DNA from: Roseburia sp. | GTDB taxonomy: Bacteria; Bacillota; Clostridia; Lachnospirales; Lachnospiraceae | Assembly (NCBI GenBank): GCA_019421345.1 | Contig: JAHZFL010000001.1 | Location: forward strand, 151,252 to 215,251 | DNA: 64,000 bases | Direction: 5' to 3' | Part shown: positions 26,031-34,167 of the stretch, one piece after another | How the letters are laid out: every line of letters starts with the position of its first letter | Position numbering within the stretch: the first letter of the stretch is position 1 | The notes under the pieces: generated by a model | Seen by the model: only the letters and a program-made list of their open reading frames with translations | The model's database searches: none | Told to the model about the DNA's origin: nothing | Made by a program: the position numbers and the translations under genes

Positions 26031-26087
26031 ACGATATGAGTGACACGATTTGTTAGACAATCCAAACGCCGTTGCTTTTTATGAAAC

Positions 26088-26111
26088 CGGCATAGCCTCT
26101 CGGCTATGCCG
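26088..26111. terminator. GC-rich hairpin between convergent genes
   Basis: A 10-bp perfect inverted repeat CGGCATAGCC / GGCTATGCCG with a 4-nt loop lies between the converging MerR and thymidine kinase genes. There is no good T tail, so termination is only likely. Confidence 0.5.
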
Positions 26112-26136
26112 CCCCTGCGGGGATGAAATCACCTTT

Positions 26137-26739
26137 TTATGAGGGTACTCCCTCGCCGCTCTCATCTTTTGTTTTGTGCGGCCCCAGCATCCCTAATTTA
26201 AAATGCTTTCTGCAAAGCGGCATATACTGATCGTTTGCGCCAAGCATCACCTGCGGACCTGAACGCACAACGCCGTTTTCATTATATCTCGTATTACAGG
26301 TCGCTTTACGTCCGCACCAGCACATCGTTTTTAACTCCTGGATCACATCTGCAATTGCGATCAGCCGTTCACTTCCGGGAAACAGCTTGTTCTGAAAATC
26401 TGCCCGCAAGCCGTAACAGACTACCGGCACGTCCATAAAATCCACTATATCGGAAAGATAATCAATCTGCTCCGGCGTTGCAAACTGCACCTCGTCCACA
26501 ATGATACAATCATATTTGCGTATTTCTTCCTCCGGCATCTCATGCAGCGTTTCCATCGAAATACACGGATGCTCTAATCCGATTCTGGAATGCACCACCC
26601 CGACACCGTCTCTGGTGTCCACCTGTGATTTGCACAAAAGCGCCTTTTGTCCCACTTCCTCATAATTAAAGTGCGTCATCAGGGCATTTGCCGTCTTGGA
26701 GCTGCCCATCACCCCATAATAAAAATATAATTTTGCCAT
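26137..26739 (-). CDS. tdk: Thymidine kinase
   Basis: A 200-residue salvage enzyme phosphorylating thymidine to dTMP with ATP. The P-loop is YGVMGSSKTANAL (K15), the second nucleotide motif is CIIVDEVQF, and four zinc-binding cysteines are in MCWCGRKATCN and MPLCRKHF. This is the bacterial type II (TK1-like) enzyme, with a P-loop variant typical of it. The start ATG at 26739 has only a weak upstream site (AAAGGAAAACGAC). The upstream region is filled by a tandem repeat array. Confidence 0.95.
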   Translation of the reverse strand: MAKLYFYYGVMGSSKTANALMTHFNYEEVGQKALLCKSQVDTRDGVGVVHSRIGLEHPCISMETLHEMPEEEIRKYDCIIVDEVQFATPEQIDYLSDIVDFMDVPVVCYGLRADFQNKLFPGSERLIAIADVIQELKTMCWCGRKATCNTRYNENGVVRSGPQVMLGANDQYMPLCRKHFKLGMLGPHKTKDESGEGVPS

Positions 26740-26790
26740 GTCGTTTTCCTTTATACTGTCTCTATCAAAATGAAACCGTTTTGCTCCTGC

Positions 26791-27081
26791 GATCCCCCGG
26801 AGGGTTTGATGAATCGGAAACTAATAAGTTTCCGCTCAAATGAGTTTCGTTTGCGAAACTCTGCGCCTGTGGCGGGTCGCATTTGCGACATTATTCTTCT
26901 CCGCCACAGTGCGATCCCCCGGAGGGTTTGATGAATCGGAAACATCGTTTCCAATCAAATGAGTTTCGTTTGCGAAACTCTGCGCCTGTGGCGGGTCGCA
27001 TTTGCGACATTATTCTTCTCCGCCACAGTGCGATCCCCCCGGAGGGTTTGATGAATCGGAAATATCGTTTCCGATTCATCA
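26791..27081. repeat. Tandem copies of a modular interspersed repeat
   Basis: Two nearly complete units of about 120 bp, plus a third start, begin at 26791, 26913 and 27032. Each starts GATCCCCCGGAGGGTTTGATG, then carries a hairpin (GAGTTTCGTTTGCGAAACTC), then TGTGGCGGGTCGCA, and ends CTCCGCCACAGTGC. The array finishes with a long hairpin (TTTGATGAATCGGAAA paired with its complement, 27047-27081). Related copies lie near 23642, 49918 and 58326. Short open frames in it are not genes. It fills most of the 584-bp gap between tdk and the second MerR gene. Confidence 0.88.
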
Positions 27082-27262
27082 AAAAAGGTGCAGCCATCAC
27101 TGGCTACACCTTACTATTGAAGAAAATAGCTAAGGAGCGGACGCCTGTTTTGTCCCCAACTTTCATTTCATAAAGTCTGTGTTCTTTGCAGACTAATTAT
27201 ACATGATCCGTCAAATTTGTCAAGTTTGTTTGCGCATTGTCAGGAATTATGATACACCATCA

Positions 27263-27311
27263 TTGACACCCCACCGAGTATCCATTAAACTCTATCTTAT
27301 AGTTAGAGTTT
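27263..27311 (+). promoter_or_regulatory. Promoter and operator of the second MerR gene
   Basis: TTGACA (27263-27268), a 17-bp spacer and TAAACT (27286-27291) precede the gene. A dyad AAACTCTA-N9-TAGAGTTT (27287-27311) overlaps the -10 and the start of transcription, the position expected for autorepression. Confidence 0.75.
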
Positions 27312-27323
27312 TGGAGGATTTTT

Positions 27324-28160
27324 ATGAGAGGATCCCTGTTTTCTATCGGAGAAATGGCAAAGTTTAACCGCGTCAGTATTCCAACGCTGCGCCTGTATGA
27401 TAAAATGAACCTTTTAAAACCTGCCTTTGTGGATCAGGAAACAGGCTATCGCTATTACTCCCTCCACCAAAATGCGCGGTTAGATATGATCGCTTATATG
27501 AAAGAACTTGGAATGAGTATAGCAGAAATCAGAAAGGTGCTTGAAAAAGAGGACCTGACCCAGGTGGAAATGATTCTGTCTCAGAAGAATGAACAAATAC
27601 ACCGTCAGATCCGTGATTTAAAAGAACAGCACGATGCTGTGGAACGAGCCATTGCCAGTATAGAACGCTATCGCAAATCTCCTTTGACAGGAACGCTGTC
27701 GTTAGAATACATTGACCGACGCTATATTTGGGGGATTCCCTGTAAAAGTAATTTTTATCAACAGGGCATTGACAGCTACGAGCAGGAGCTTGCCGCGCTC
27801 CGCCGGCAGATGGCAGAACAAAATCTCCTGCAGATTCATTCCTACAATACGGGAACTTCCATTCGCCGCGAGGATTTTGTGCAGGGAAACCTCGCGCCCG
27901 ATCAAATGTTTATATTCACCAATGCCAAAAATGCGCAGGGACTGCAAACCTCCGTTCTTGACAGCGGCATGTATGCCTGCATTTATCTGGATGGGTTTGA
28001 TAATGAACCGGAGAGCGCCGGGCGGCTGCTCCGTTTCTGCAAAGAAAATGACTACACGATCACCGGAGACTATCTCTGTGAGGTTCTGACCGAATTTAAC
28101 GTATTCAGCGACCAACAGCGCAGTATGTTCCTGCGCTTACAAGTTCCTGTAAGTTTTTAA
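27324..28160 (+). CDS. MerR-family regulator with GyrI-like effector domain (second copy)
   Basis: A 278-residue regulator with the same layout as the one at 25212: an N-terminal helix-turn-helix (LFSIGEMAKFNRVSIPTLRLYDKMNLLKPA, GYRYYSLHQ), a coiled coil (about 75-115) and a C-terminal effector-binding domain. The start ATG at 27324 follows TTGGAGGATTTTT. The dyad at its own promoter recurs in the promoter of the dehydrogenase gene 74 bp downstream, where the spacer is 19 bp, so it probably represses itself and activates that enzyme. The effector may be the enzyme's substrate. Confidence 0.92.
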   Translation: MRGSLFSIGEMAKFNRVSIPTLRLYDKMNLLKPAFVDQETGYRYYSLHQNARLDMIAYMKELGMSIAEIRKVLEKEDLTQVEMILSQKNEQIHRQIRDLKEQHDAVERAIASIERYRKSPLTGTLSLEYIDRRYIWGIPCKSNFYQQGIDSYEQELAALRRQMAEQNLLQIHSYNTGTSIRREDFVQGNLAPDQMFIFTNAKNAQGLQTSVLDSGMYACIYLDGFDNEPESAGRLLRFCKENDYTITGDYLCEVLTEFNVFSDQQRSMFLRLQVPVSF

Positions 28161-28167
28161 CATGGGC

Positions 28168-28198
28168 TTGACTCTCATCTTATTGCAGAGTTTATAAT
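28168..28198 (+). promoter_or_regulatory. MerR-type promoter of the dehydrogenase gene
   Basis: TTGACT (28168-28173) and TATAAT (28193-28198) are 19 bp apart. The spacer region carries ACTCTCATCTTATTGCAGAG, which matches the dyad ACTCTATCTTATAGTTAGAG of the adjacent MerR gene at the same overall length. Confidence 0.85.
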
Positions 28199-28233
28199 AA
28201 AAGCAACAACAAAACCACAAGGAGGTTGCTTTT

Positions 28234-29259
28234 ATGGAAAAAATCAAGGTAGTACAGTATGGGTGCGGTAAGATGTCTAAGTATATTCTTCGGTATCTGT
28301 ACGAGCACGGCGCACAGATCGTAGGAGCTATTGATGTGAATCCCGCTGTTGTCGGTCAGGACGTCGGTGATTTCGCAGAACTTGGTGTAAAAACCGGTAT
28401 TATCATTTCAAATGATGCCGATAAGGTACTTGACGAATGTGACGCAGATGTCGCGATTGTAACCTTATTCAGCTTTATTTCCGATATTTATTCTCATGTG
28501 GAAAAATGCGTAACCCGCGGTATCAATGTTATCACCACCTGTGAAGAAGCTATTTACCCGTGGACGACTGCCGCAGGTCAGATCAATAAGCTCGACGCAC
28601 TTGCAAAAGAAAACGGCTGCACAATTACAGGTTCGGGCATGCAGGATACGTTCTGGATCAATATGGTCGGCATGGTAGCCGGAAGCTGCCACCGCATTGA
28701 AAAAATCAAAGGTGCTTATAGCTACAATGTGGATGAATACGGTCTTGCACTTGCAAAAGCGCATGGCTGTGACCTGACACCGGAGGAATTTGAAACCCAG
28801 ATCGCGCATCCTGATGTATTTGAACCATCCTACGCATGGAACGCCAGCGAAGGTATCTGCCGCAAGCTGGGACTGACTATTAAGAGCATCACACAAAAGC
28901 ATGTTCCCTGCATCATTGACCATGATCTGCATTCAGAAACATTAGGAAAGACAATCTCTGCCGGCAGATGCATCGGTATGTCCGCAGTGGTTACCATCGA
29001 AACAATGCAGGGCATTACGATTGAAGAAGAAACGATCGGAAAAGTCTACGGACCGGACGACGGTGATATGTGCGACTGGTGGATCACCGGCGAGCCTGAC
29101 ACGGAGTTCCATGTAGTAAAGCCCGCTACCGTTGAGCATACCTGTGCTACGGTTATCAACCGCATTCCAAGCTTACTGAATGCTCCCGCAGGTTACGTTA
29201 CCTGTGACCAGTTAGATGAGATTTCTTATCTGACCTATCCTATGGAATATCATGTATAA
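28234..29259 (+). CDS. NAD(P)-dependent dehydrogenase of the dihydrodipicolinate reductase / 2,4-diaminopentanoate dehydrogenase type
   Basis: A 341-residue enzyme with an N-terminal Rossmann fold (KVVQYGCGKMSKYILRYL) and the segments AIYPWTTAAGQINKLDALAKENG and GSGMQDTFWINMVG, which recall 2,4-diaminopentanoate dehydrogenase of ornithine fermentation and DapB-like proteins. The expected reaction is oxidative deamination or reduction of an amino-acid derivative. No other ornithine-fermentation genes (oraS/oraE, ortA/ortB) are nearby, so the substrate remains open. The start ATG at 28234 follows AAGGAGGTTGCTTTT. A MerR-type promoter lies directly upstream, which makes it inducible. Confidence 0.75.
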   Translation: MEKIKVVQYGCGKMSKYILRYLYEHGAQIVGAIDVNPAVVGQDVGDFAELGVKTGIIISNDADKVLDECDADVAIVTLFSFISDIYSHVEKCVTRGINVITTCEEAIYPWTTAAGQINKLDALAKENGCTITGSGMQDTFWINMVGMVAGSCHRIEKIKGAYSYNVDEYGLALAKAHGCDLTPEEFETQIAHPDVFEPSYAWNASEGICRKLGLTIKSITQKHVPCIIDHDLHSETLGKTISAGRCIGMSAVVTIETMQGITIEEETIGKVYGPDDGDMCDWWITGEPDTEFHVVKPATVEHTCATVINRIPSLLNAPAGYVTCDQLDEISYLTYPMEYHV

Positions 29260-29291
29260 TCCGGTATAAATCTATCGGAAAGCATTACCAA

Positions 29292-29336
29292 GCAAAGCCC
29301 CCTTTACTTTTGCAAAGGCAAAAAAGGGGACTTTGC
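29292..29336. terminator. Terminator after the dehydrogenase gene
   Basis: GCAAAGCCCCCTTT and AAAAAGGGGACTTTGC pair with one mismatch around an A/T-rich loop. It also lies immediately at the end of the convergent stub gene and can serve both. Confidence 0.7.
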
Positions 29337-29579
29337 TCATAGCTTATTTCCCTCTTTATCTTTCTCCAGATAGTACTTGTCCTCATCTGTGAGCAATTCT
29401 GCTTTTTCTAACAGTTGTCCCTCACTGTCCGTCACGTCCATACAACCTTTCGCCAGATTTGCTAACGGTGTCTCTTTTTTGGTGGCTGCATCGACTTTTA
29501 CATCTGTAAGGCAAAGTACGGCAAGACCTGACAGCAACACCCATCGTCCCGTCAAACGCAATGGTGAACACCCCTTCAT
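29337..29579 (-). pseudogene. Truncated duplicate of the N-terminus of the GH98-like gene
   Basis: The 80-residue frame repeats the start of the neighbouring GH98-like protein: both have a signal peptide, KETPL(A/V)NLAK, then V-D-S-x-G-Q and the shared segment ELLTDEDKYYL. More than half of the residues agree. It then stops at a TAA beside a terminator hairpin, with none of the sugar-binding or catalytic domains. It keeps a ribosome binding site (GGGGGAGAAATCT) and a TTTTGCACA box upstream, so it may still be expressed as a short secreted peptide. A decayed tandem duplication is the simplest reading. Confidence 0.8.
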
Positions 29580-29633
29580 AGATTTCTCCCCCTTCTCATA
29601 CGAAACATGAAATTATTTTGCACATGAAACACA

Positions 29634-29675
29634 GAGTGCCACAAACACAATATTTTTCAATGGTTTGCGGCACTC
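29634..29675 (-). terminator. Terminator after the GH98-like gene
   Basis: GAGTGCC-A-CAAAC (29634-29646) pairs with GTTTG-C-GGCACTC (29663-29675), interrupted by one mismatch. It lies about 55 bp past the GH98-like stop codon. Confidence 0.6.
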
Positions 29676-29730
29676 CTGTATTCCTTTACTCCTTAAAAAT
29701 AAACCTATCCGTCACTTCCGAAATTTATCA

Positions 29731-32397
29731 TCATTCCTGCAAAGCTGCTTCATAGGACAGTCCCGAAATCTTTAATTCCACCCATCCATTTGATTCAATC
29801 GTAACGGTAGCTGTCCTAGAAGCCGCATCATAGGAAACGATCGGTGTCCGATACTGCTCTTTTCCGTCTGTATCCGGCATCTGCCCCTCCAAAACCTCCA
29901 CGGTCGGCTGTGCCGAAAGTCCCGTAAGCTTCACCGTTGTCGTCCGCAGCTCATTGTCATTCGGACTTAACTGATCAATCGTATCATTCGGATCCGGTGT
30001 ATCGAGATTCGGCACTCCCTTCTTCGCATTTACCGCATTATAGTATGCCATATACCGGTAAATGGATTGCTTTGCAGGTGAAACGCCCTGTCCTGTGGCA
30101 GAAGACCCGCTCCAATCCCACTGATTCGGATTATTGAAGACAAGCTCCTTCGCATTTACCCTGTAATTATTCACGGAAATGTTCATCGTATTGTCATCAT
30201 TTTCCCTTGCCACAAAAAAGGTATGCGGTTTAAGGGTCGCTGTCAATCTGGCAGTGCCTTCTGCTGCTTTTAACGGCAATGTCGCAGACTGATCCACATC
30301 ACTGTTTACCGTACTGTTGTAAACAAACCATTCGCCTTGGTATTGCTTTGCGAAAGCATCTCCCTCATATGTGGGGGAATATAAAGAATCAAAATATTCC
30401 TTTGCCCCGGAGGTCAGCTTTTCATCCGTATTAGAAAGAAGCTCCGGCGCTGCCGCCCCTTCCTTGGCTGCCGTTTCTTTTAACTTCTGTGTTACCTCAT
30501 CTTTTGTGCCCCAGGTCGGAACAGATGGCAGAGAACCATATCTGCTTGTGTGGAAAAGTCCGAGTACATTATCCCCGCCAACCGTCTTTCCATATAAATC
30601 TGCCGGCACACGGTCGTAAACCATTGTTTTTGTACTATTTAAAACCTCGGCACGACTTGGCGCCGGATTCTGGCATACATGACGGAATACACGTTCTACC
30701 ACATGGGTATACGCCGGGCTTTTCTCATCGATAGCACCATATACCACCTCGGGAAACTCAAAGGTATATACGACACCGCCGGACAGCCATGTGTTGATCA
30801 TCTGCATACCAAAGATCGCTTCCGGCTCTGCACAAACGGGCTGCCACTTTTTATTCCAATTTCCCGTCTCATAAATTGCACCATTGCCGTTATTTCCCCA
30901 AGCCCAACTGTCGGAGAGCATTCCAAAGCCTCCGGTATAGCCTGCCAGCCAGCTTCCGATAATATGGCTCTGTGTCAACAGACAATCATTTTTTCCTCCT
31001 GTATTCTTATAGGTAAAAAACAGAGATTGACCATACTTTTGCACAGCGCTTCTTAACTCCTCATTGCTCGCCAACTGATTGAAAATCCCCGTTCCTTCCT
31101 CCGAATAGACAAGATAGCCGCCATATCTGTTTGCAATCTCCAGATAAGATGCAACAGATTGCGCAACGCCGTCAATCTGCCCCGACCAGAAATTTTCCGT
31201 ACTAAAAATGCCCTCAAGGTTCGGGTACATACGGAACATCAGGTCAACCCAGTGGTAATCAACATCTCTGGTAATACACCATGTTGTCCCACCCGGATAG
31301 GAAGATGCATTGACAAGCATCAGCATCGTCTGCGCGTCTGCCTGATATGCCTCATTTAAGCATTCCTCATAGTAGCCGTGGATATATGCCTGACCGATAT
31401 AATGCGGTGAAAAAGAACGCAGGTTATTGCTGTGCATCATCAGCACCGTATTCTCCTTCAAGTCATCCGCGATCGTATTCCATCTGCCCGCAATCGTATT
31501 GTAGCCCTGCAGTCCTACTTCCTTCTCCTGCCCAAGCTGAAACTGATCATCGGAGTAAGCAGCGGCAATCATCAGCGGTTCTTCATTATTAATGACCTGC
31601 CGCTTCCCCTGCTCTGCTTGCTTTTTCACCCCTTCCTCTGTTCTGTAACCATAGATTCCAAGCTCCATCAGCATCAGCTCCTGATCAGCTTCCGGGCTGT
31701 CAGAATACACACGGACATAGCGCGCGGTCTTTGTCGTACCAAGCGCAGTATAGCCCGTACCGTTTTCATTCATATTGTCCATGTAAAAATATGTGCCCGC
31801 CATATTTTCTGTCAGACCACCGCCTGCCACATTTTCCGGCTTTGTCACGCCATCCGGTAAGACAACACTTCCGTCATCATCATTGTAATAGACCACATAG
31901 CCGTCTGATAAATCCTCCTTACTGCCAATGACAATCACAGTATCTTCATATTTTAGTGCCTTGTTACTATGCCCTTCCTTCATATTGGCGTCTGACGTAC
32001 CCTCGTACATCTTGCGCTTTAAATTAATAACCTCGATCGGATAAGGAGCTCCCAAGTCCAACTGAATCCAGTCCGCATCCTTGGACATCTTTGCTCCCTG
32101 CTCTACATATGCCTCCCATCCGTTCTTTCCCTGATGGCCCTGCACTAAGCTTCCCTGCACAAGATTTCCGCTGTCGTTGTGCTTTAAATAATATTTGTCC
32201 TCATCCGTCAATAGCTCAGGACTTGTCAGCGCCTGCCCTTTGCTGTCCACTACCGTTGTACGGTCCTTCGCCAGATTTACCAACGGTGTTTCCTTTTGAT
32301 TTGCTGCATGAATGTCTGCATCTGTCATACCAAATACAATAAGACCTGACATCACTGCCAGCCTCCCCCAAAAACGCAGCAATTTGAGTTGTTTCAT
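29731..32397 (-). CDS. Secreted probable GH98-family endo-glycosidase with an N-terminal discoidin-like domain
   Basis: An 888-residue secreted protein. A signal peptide (about 1-31) is followed by an F5/8-type-C/CBM-like domain (about 35-250: DWIQLDLGAPYPIEVINLKR, TKTARYVRVYSDSP). A central domain (about 265-600) contains PNLEGIFSTENFWSGQ, SYLEIANRYGGYLVYSEEG, THIIGSWLAGYTGGFGM-like text and GGVVYTFEFPEVVYG. A C-terminal beta-rich part (about 610-885) includes NVLGLFHTSRYGSLPSVP and ISVNNYRVNAKELVF. This matches what I recall of GH98 catalytic (98M) and 98C domains; known members release blood-group trisaccharides by endo-beta-galactosidase action. The family call is from memory and not certain. 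The start ATG at 32397 follows AAGGAGGAGGTTAT. Confidence 0.62.
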   Translation of the reverse strand: MKQLKLLRFWGRLAVMSGLIVFGMTDADIHAANQKETPLVNLAKDRTTVVDSKGQALTSPELLTDEDKYYLKHNDSGNLVQGSLVQGHQGKNGWEAYVEQGAKMSKDADWIQLDLGAPYPIEVINLKRKMYEGTSDANMKEGHSNKALKYEDTVIVIGSKEDLSDGYVVYYNDDDGSVVLPDGVTKPENVAGGGLTENMAGTYFYMDNMNENGTGYTALGTTKTARYVRVYSDSPEADQELMLMELGIYGYRTEEGVKKQAEQGKRQVINNEEPLMIAAAYSDDQFQLGQEKEVGLQGYNTIAGRWNTIADDLKENTVLMMHSNNLRSFSPHYIGQAYIHGYYEECLNEAYQADAQTMLMLVNASSYPGGTTWCITRDVDYHWVDLMFRMYPNLEGIFSTENFWSGQIDGVAQSVASYLEIANRYGGYLVYSEEGTGIFNQLASNEELRSAVQKYGQSLFFTYKNTGGKNDCLLTQSHIIGSWLAGYTGGFGMLSDSWAWGNNGNGAIYETGNWNKKWQPVCAEPEAIFGMQMINTWLSGGVVYTFEFPEVVYGAIDEKSPAYTHVVERVFRHVCQNPAPSRAEVLNSTKTMVYDRVPADLYGKTVGGDNVLGLFHTSRYGSLPSVPTWGTKDEVTQKLKETAAKEGAAAPELLSNTDEKLTSGAKEYFDSLYSPTYEGDAFAKQYQGEWFVYNSTVNSDVDQSATLPLKAAEGTARLTATLKPHTFFVARENDDNTMNISVNNYRVNAKELVFNNPNQWDWSGSSATGQGVSPAKQSIYRYMAYYNAVNAKKGVPNLDTPDPNDTIDQLSPNDNELRTTTVKLTGLSAQPTVEVLEGQMPDTDGKEQYRTPIVSYDAASRTATVTIESNGWVELKISGLSYEAALQE

Positions 32398-32827
32398 ATA
32401 ACCTCCTCCTTAAAAAAATTGATCACTACCGGTTCAACTATGCTCCTTCTCCCTCCTATTCCAGCACACCTTTCATACTGTGCACTTTATATTGTTTCAC
32501 TCTAATTATACTTCTCATATTTGTTTTAATAAATGAATGATATTTACCCAACCATGTAATATATTTACCTTTTGCCATTTTATTGGCTTTTTAAAAATAA
32601 TATTATGTGCAGTTTGCACAATTCCAAAACCCTCTTTTGCACATATCGGATAACGGCTTTTTGTATTTTTCTGCGTGAAATTCTCTCCTTGCACCTGCCG
32701 CAGATTCTCGTTATAATAAATTTACTGCACTTTTACCATGGGCAGTACATACATCACTGACCCTTATGCCAACCATGCCCCGCATTTCGCGGCTGATACG
32801 TTGACAGGAGAAACGGAGACATCTGAT
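32398..32827. promoter_or_regulatory. Divergent intergenic region with TTTGCACA boxes
   Basis: 430 bp between the GH98-like gene and the DUF4317 gene. TTTGCACA occurs at 32613-32620 and TTTTGCACA at 32635-32643. A minus-strand TATAAT near 32504-32509 lacks a consensus -35, which suggests activator-dependent transcription of the GH98-like gene. A second TATAAT-like box (GTTATAATAAA, about 32710-32720) faces the DUF4317 gene. I see no gene here. Confidence 0.45.
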
Positions 32828-34087
32828 ATGAACAAAAAAGATATTTTAGAACTGAAAAAGCGCTTCAAAAAGGAAGCCTGCACCTTTACACGGCTCTGCG
32901 GCTGCTATGTGGACGCAAACCGCAACAAAATTACTTCCTTCGGGCAGACCTTTTTAAATCTTGATGACGAAGAATTTTATAAATATCTGGAGATCGCAAA
33001 GAAAGTGCTTTCCGGCACGATCGGCAACAATCTTTTGGAGCTGGAATTTCCGACTGCCGAGGAGGCGGCGGGCGGCAGACAGCAGTTTTTGATGGGACTG
33101 CGGGCAGACGCATTAAAGAGCGAAGAACTGATGGAGACTTTTTTTGATCTCGTGATCGACAGCTATGATTATGTCGGAAATTATCTGATTCTGATTTTCC
33201 ACGATGCTTACGACGTCATGACAAAAACCTCGGATCACAATAAGCTGGATGAATCGGAGGAGGTCTATGAATATCTGCTCTGTGCCATCTGCCCGGTTTC
33301 TTTGAGCAAGCCGGGACTTGGCTATCGCGAGGATGAGAACCGCATTGGTCCGCGCATCCGTGACTGGGTGGTCGGTGTACCGGACACAGGCTTTGTTTTT
33401 CCGGCATTCACGGATCGCAGTACCGACATTCACTCCGTCCTTTTCTATACCCGCGATACCAAGACACCCCATGCCGAATTTATGGAGTCGGGTCTTGGCT
33501 GCGGCACGAAGCTGACCGCTACCGAGAAAAAGCTCACATTCCAGAATATCGTAAAGGAAGTCATCGGCGAGGATGAGAGCGAGGGCGAAGCTTTATTTTT
33601 AAATATTCAGGGAAATCTAAACGATATGATTCCCGTAACGGAGGATGAAACGACAGAGCCTGAACCTGTCGTTATGACCTCGGATGTCATTGCAGAGGTT
33701 CTCACAGAAAGCGGCGTTGCCGAGGAACAGGTTGCAGTTATTGAAAAGGTTTATGAGGATGCATTCCATGAGGAACTACCGGATGCCGGGCAATTAGTAG
33801 ACCCAAAGCTGGTCGAGGCAAACGGAAAACGCAAAGAAAAGCTTGCGCTTGTGCAGCAGGTGGAAAACCTCAAACAGCAGCTCGCCGAGACCCGCGCACT
33901 TCCTGTCACTGCGTCAGAGGACGATGACGACGCTCCCGCCGTCAAAACCTACGACGTGATCCTGCGCGTCAAGCCGGAAAAGGTGGGGCAGATCCATGCC
34001 CAAATGATTGACGGTCAAAAATGCCTTGTGATTCCAATGGAGGAGGATGAGCATGCCGCCGTCAATGGTGTGAACACCACAATTTAG
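32828..34087 (+). CDS. DUF4317-family protein
   Basis: A 419-residue cytoplasmic protein of unknown function that is common in Clostridia. The family is recognisable from MNKKDILELKKRFKKEACTF, RLCGCYVDANRNKITSF, LSGTIGNNLLELEFP, YDYVGNYLILIFHDAYD and FPAFTDRSTDIHSVLFYT. The C-terminal third is acidic and includes a probable coiled coil (about 330-375), then a short basic-acidic segment. I chose the ATG at 32828, which starts exactly at the conserved N-terminus and follows ACGGAGACATCTGAT. No neighbour suggests its role. Confidence 0.88.
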   Translation: MNKKDILELKKRFKKEACTFTRLCGCYVDANRNKITSFGQTFLNLDDEEFYKYLEIAKKVLSGTIGNNLLELEFPTAEEAAGGRQQFLMGLRADALKSEELMETFFDLVIDSYDYVGNYLILIFHDAYDVMTKTSDHNKLDESEEVYEYLLCAICPVSLSKPGLGYREDENRIGPRIRDWVVGVPDTGFVFPAFTDRSTDIHSVLFYTRDTKTPHAEFMESGLGCGTKLTATEKKLTFQNIVKEVIGEDESEGEALFLNIQGNLNDMIPVTEDETTEPEPVVMTSDVIAEVLTESGVAEEQVAVIEKVYEDAFHEELPDAGQLVDPKLVEANGKRKEKLALVQQVENLKQQLAETRALPVTASEDDDDAPAVKTYDVILRVKPEKVGQIHAQMIDGQKCLVIPMEEDEHAAVNGVNTTI

Positions 34088-34099
34088 AAGTACTGACGA

Positions 34100-34134
34100 A
34101 AAATGAGGCGCCCGAAAAAAGGGCGCCTCATTTT
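34100..34134. terminator. Terminator between DUF4317 gene and LacZ-type gene
   Basis: A 14-bp perfect inverted repeat AAAATGAGGCGCCC / GGGCGCCTCATTTT with a 7-nt loop. It works for both converging genes. Confidence 0.9.
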
Positions 34135-34167
34135 GCTCTGTGCTTCTGTCACAATCTTACTTTTTTC

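Noticed and set aside
26751..27173. Several small proteins rich in RPATGAEFRKRNSF and FRFIKPSGG
   Set aside because: They are translations of the repeat units on either strand; no ribosome binding sites or independent conservation.
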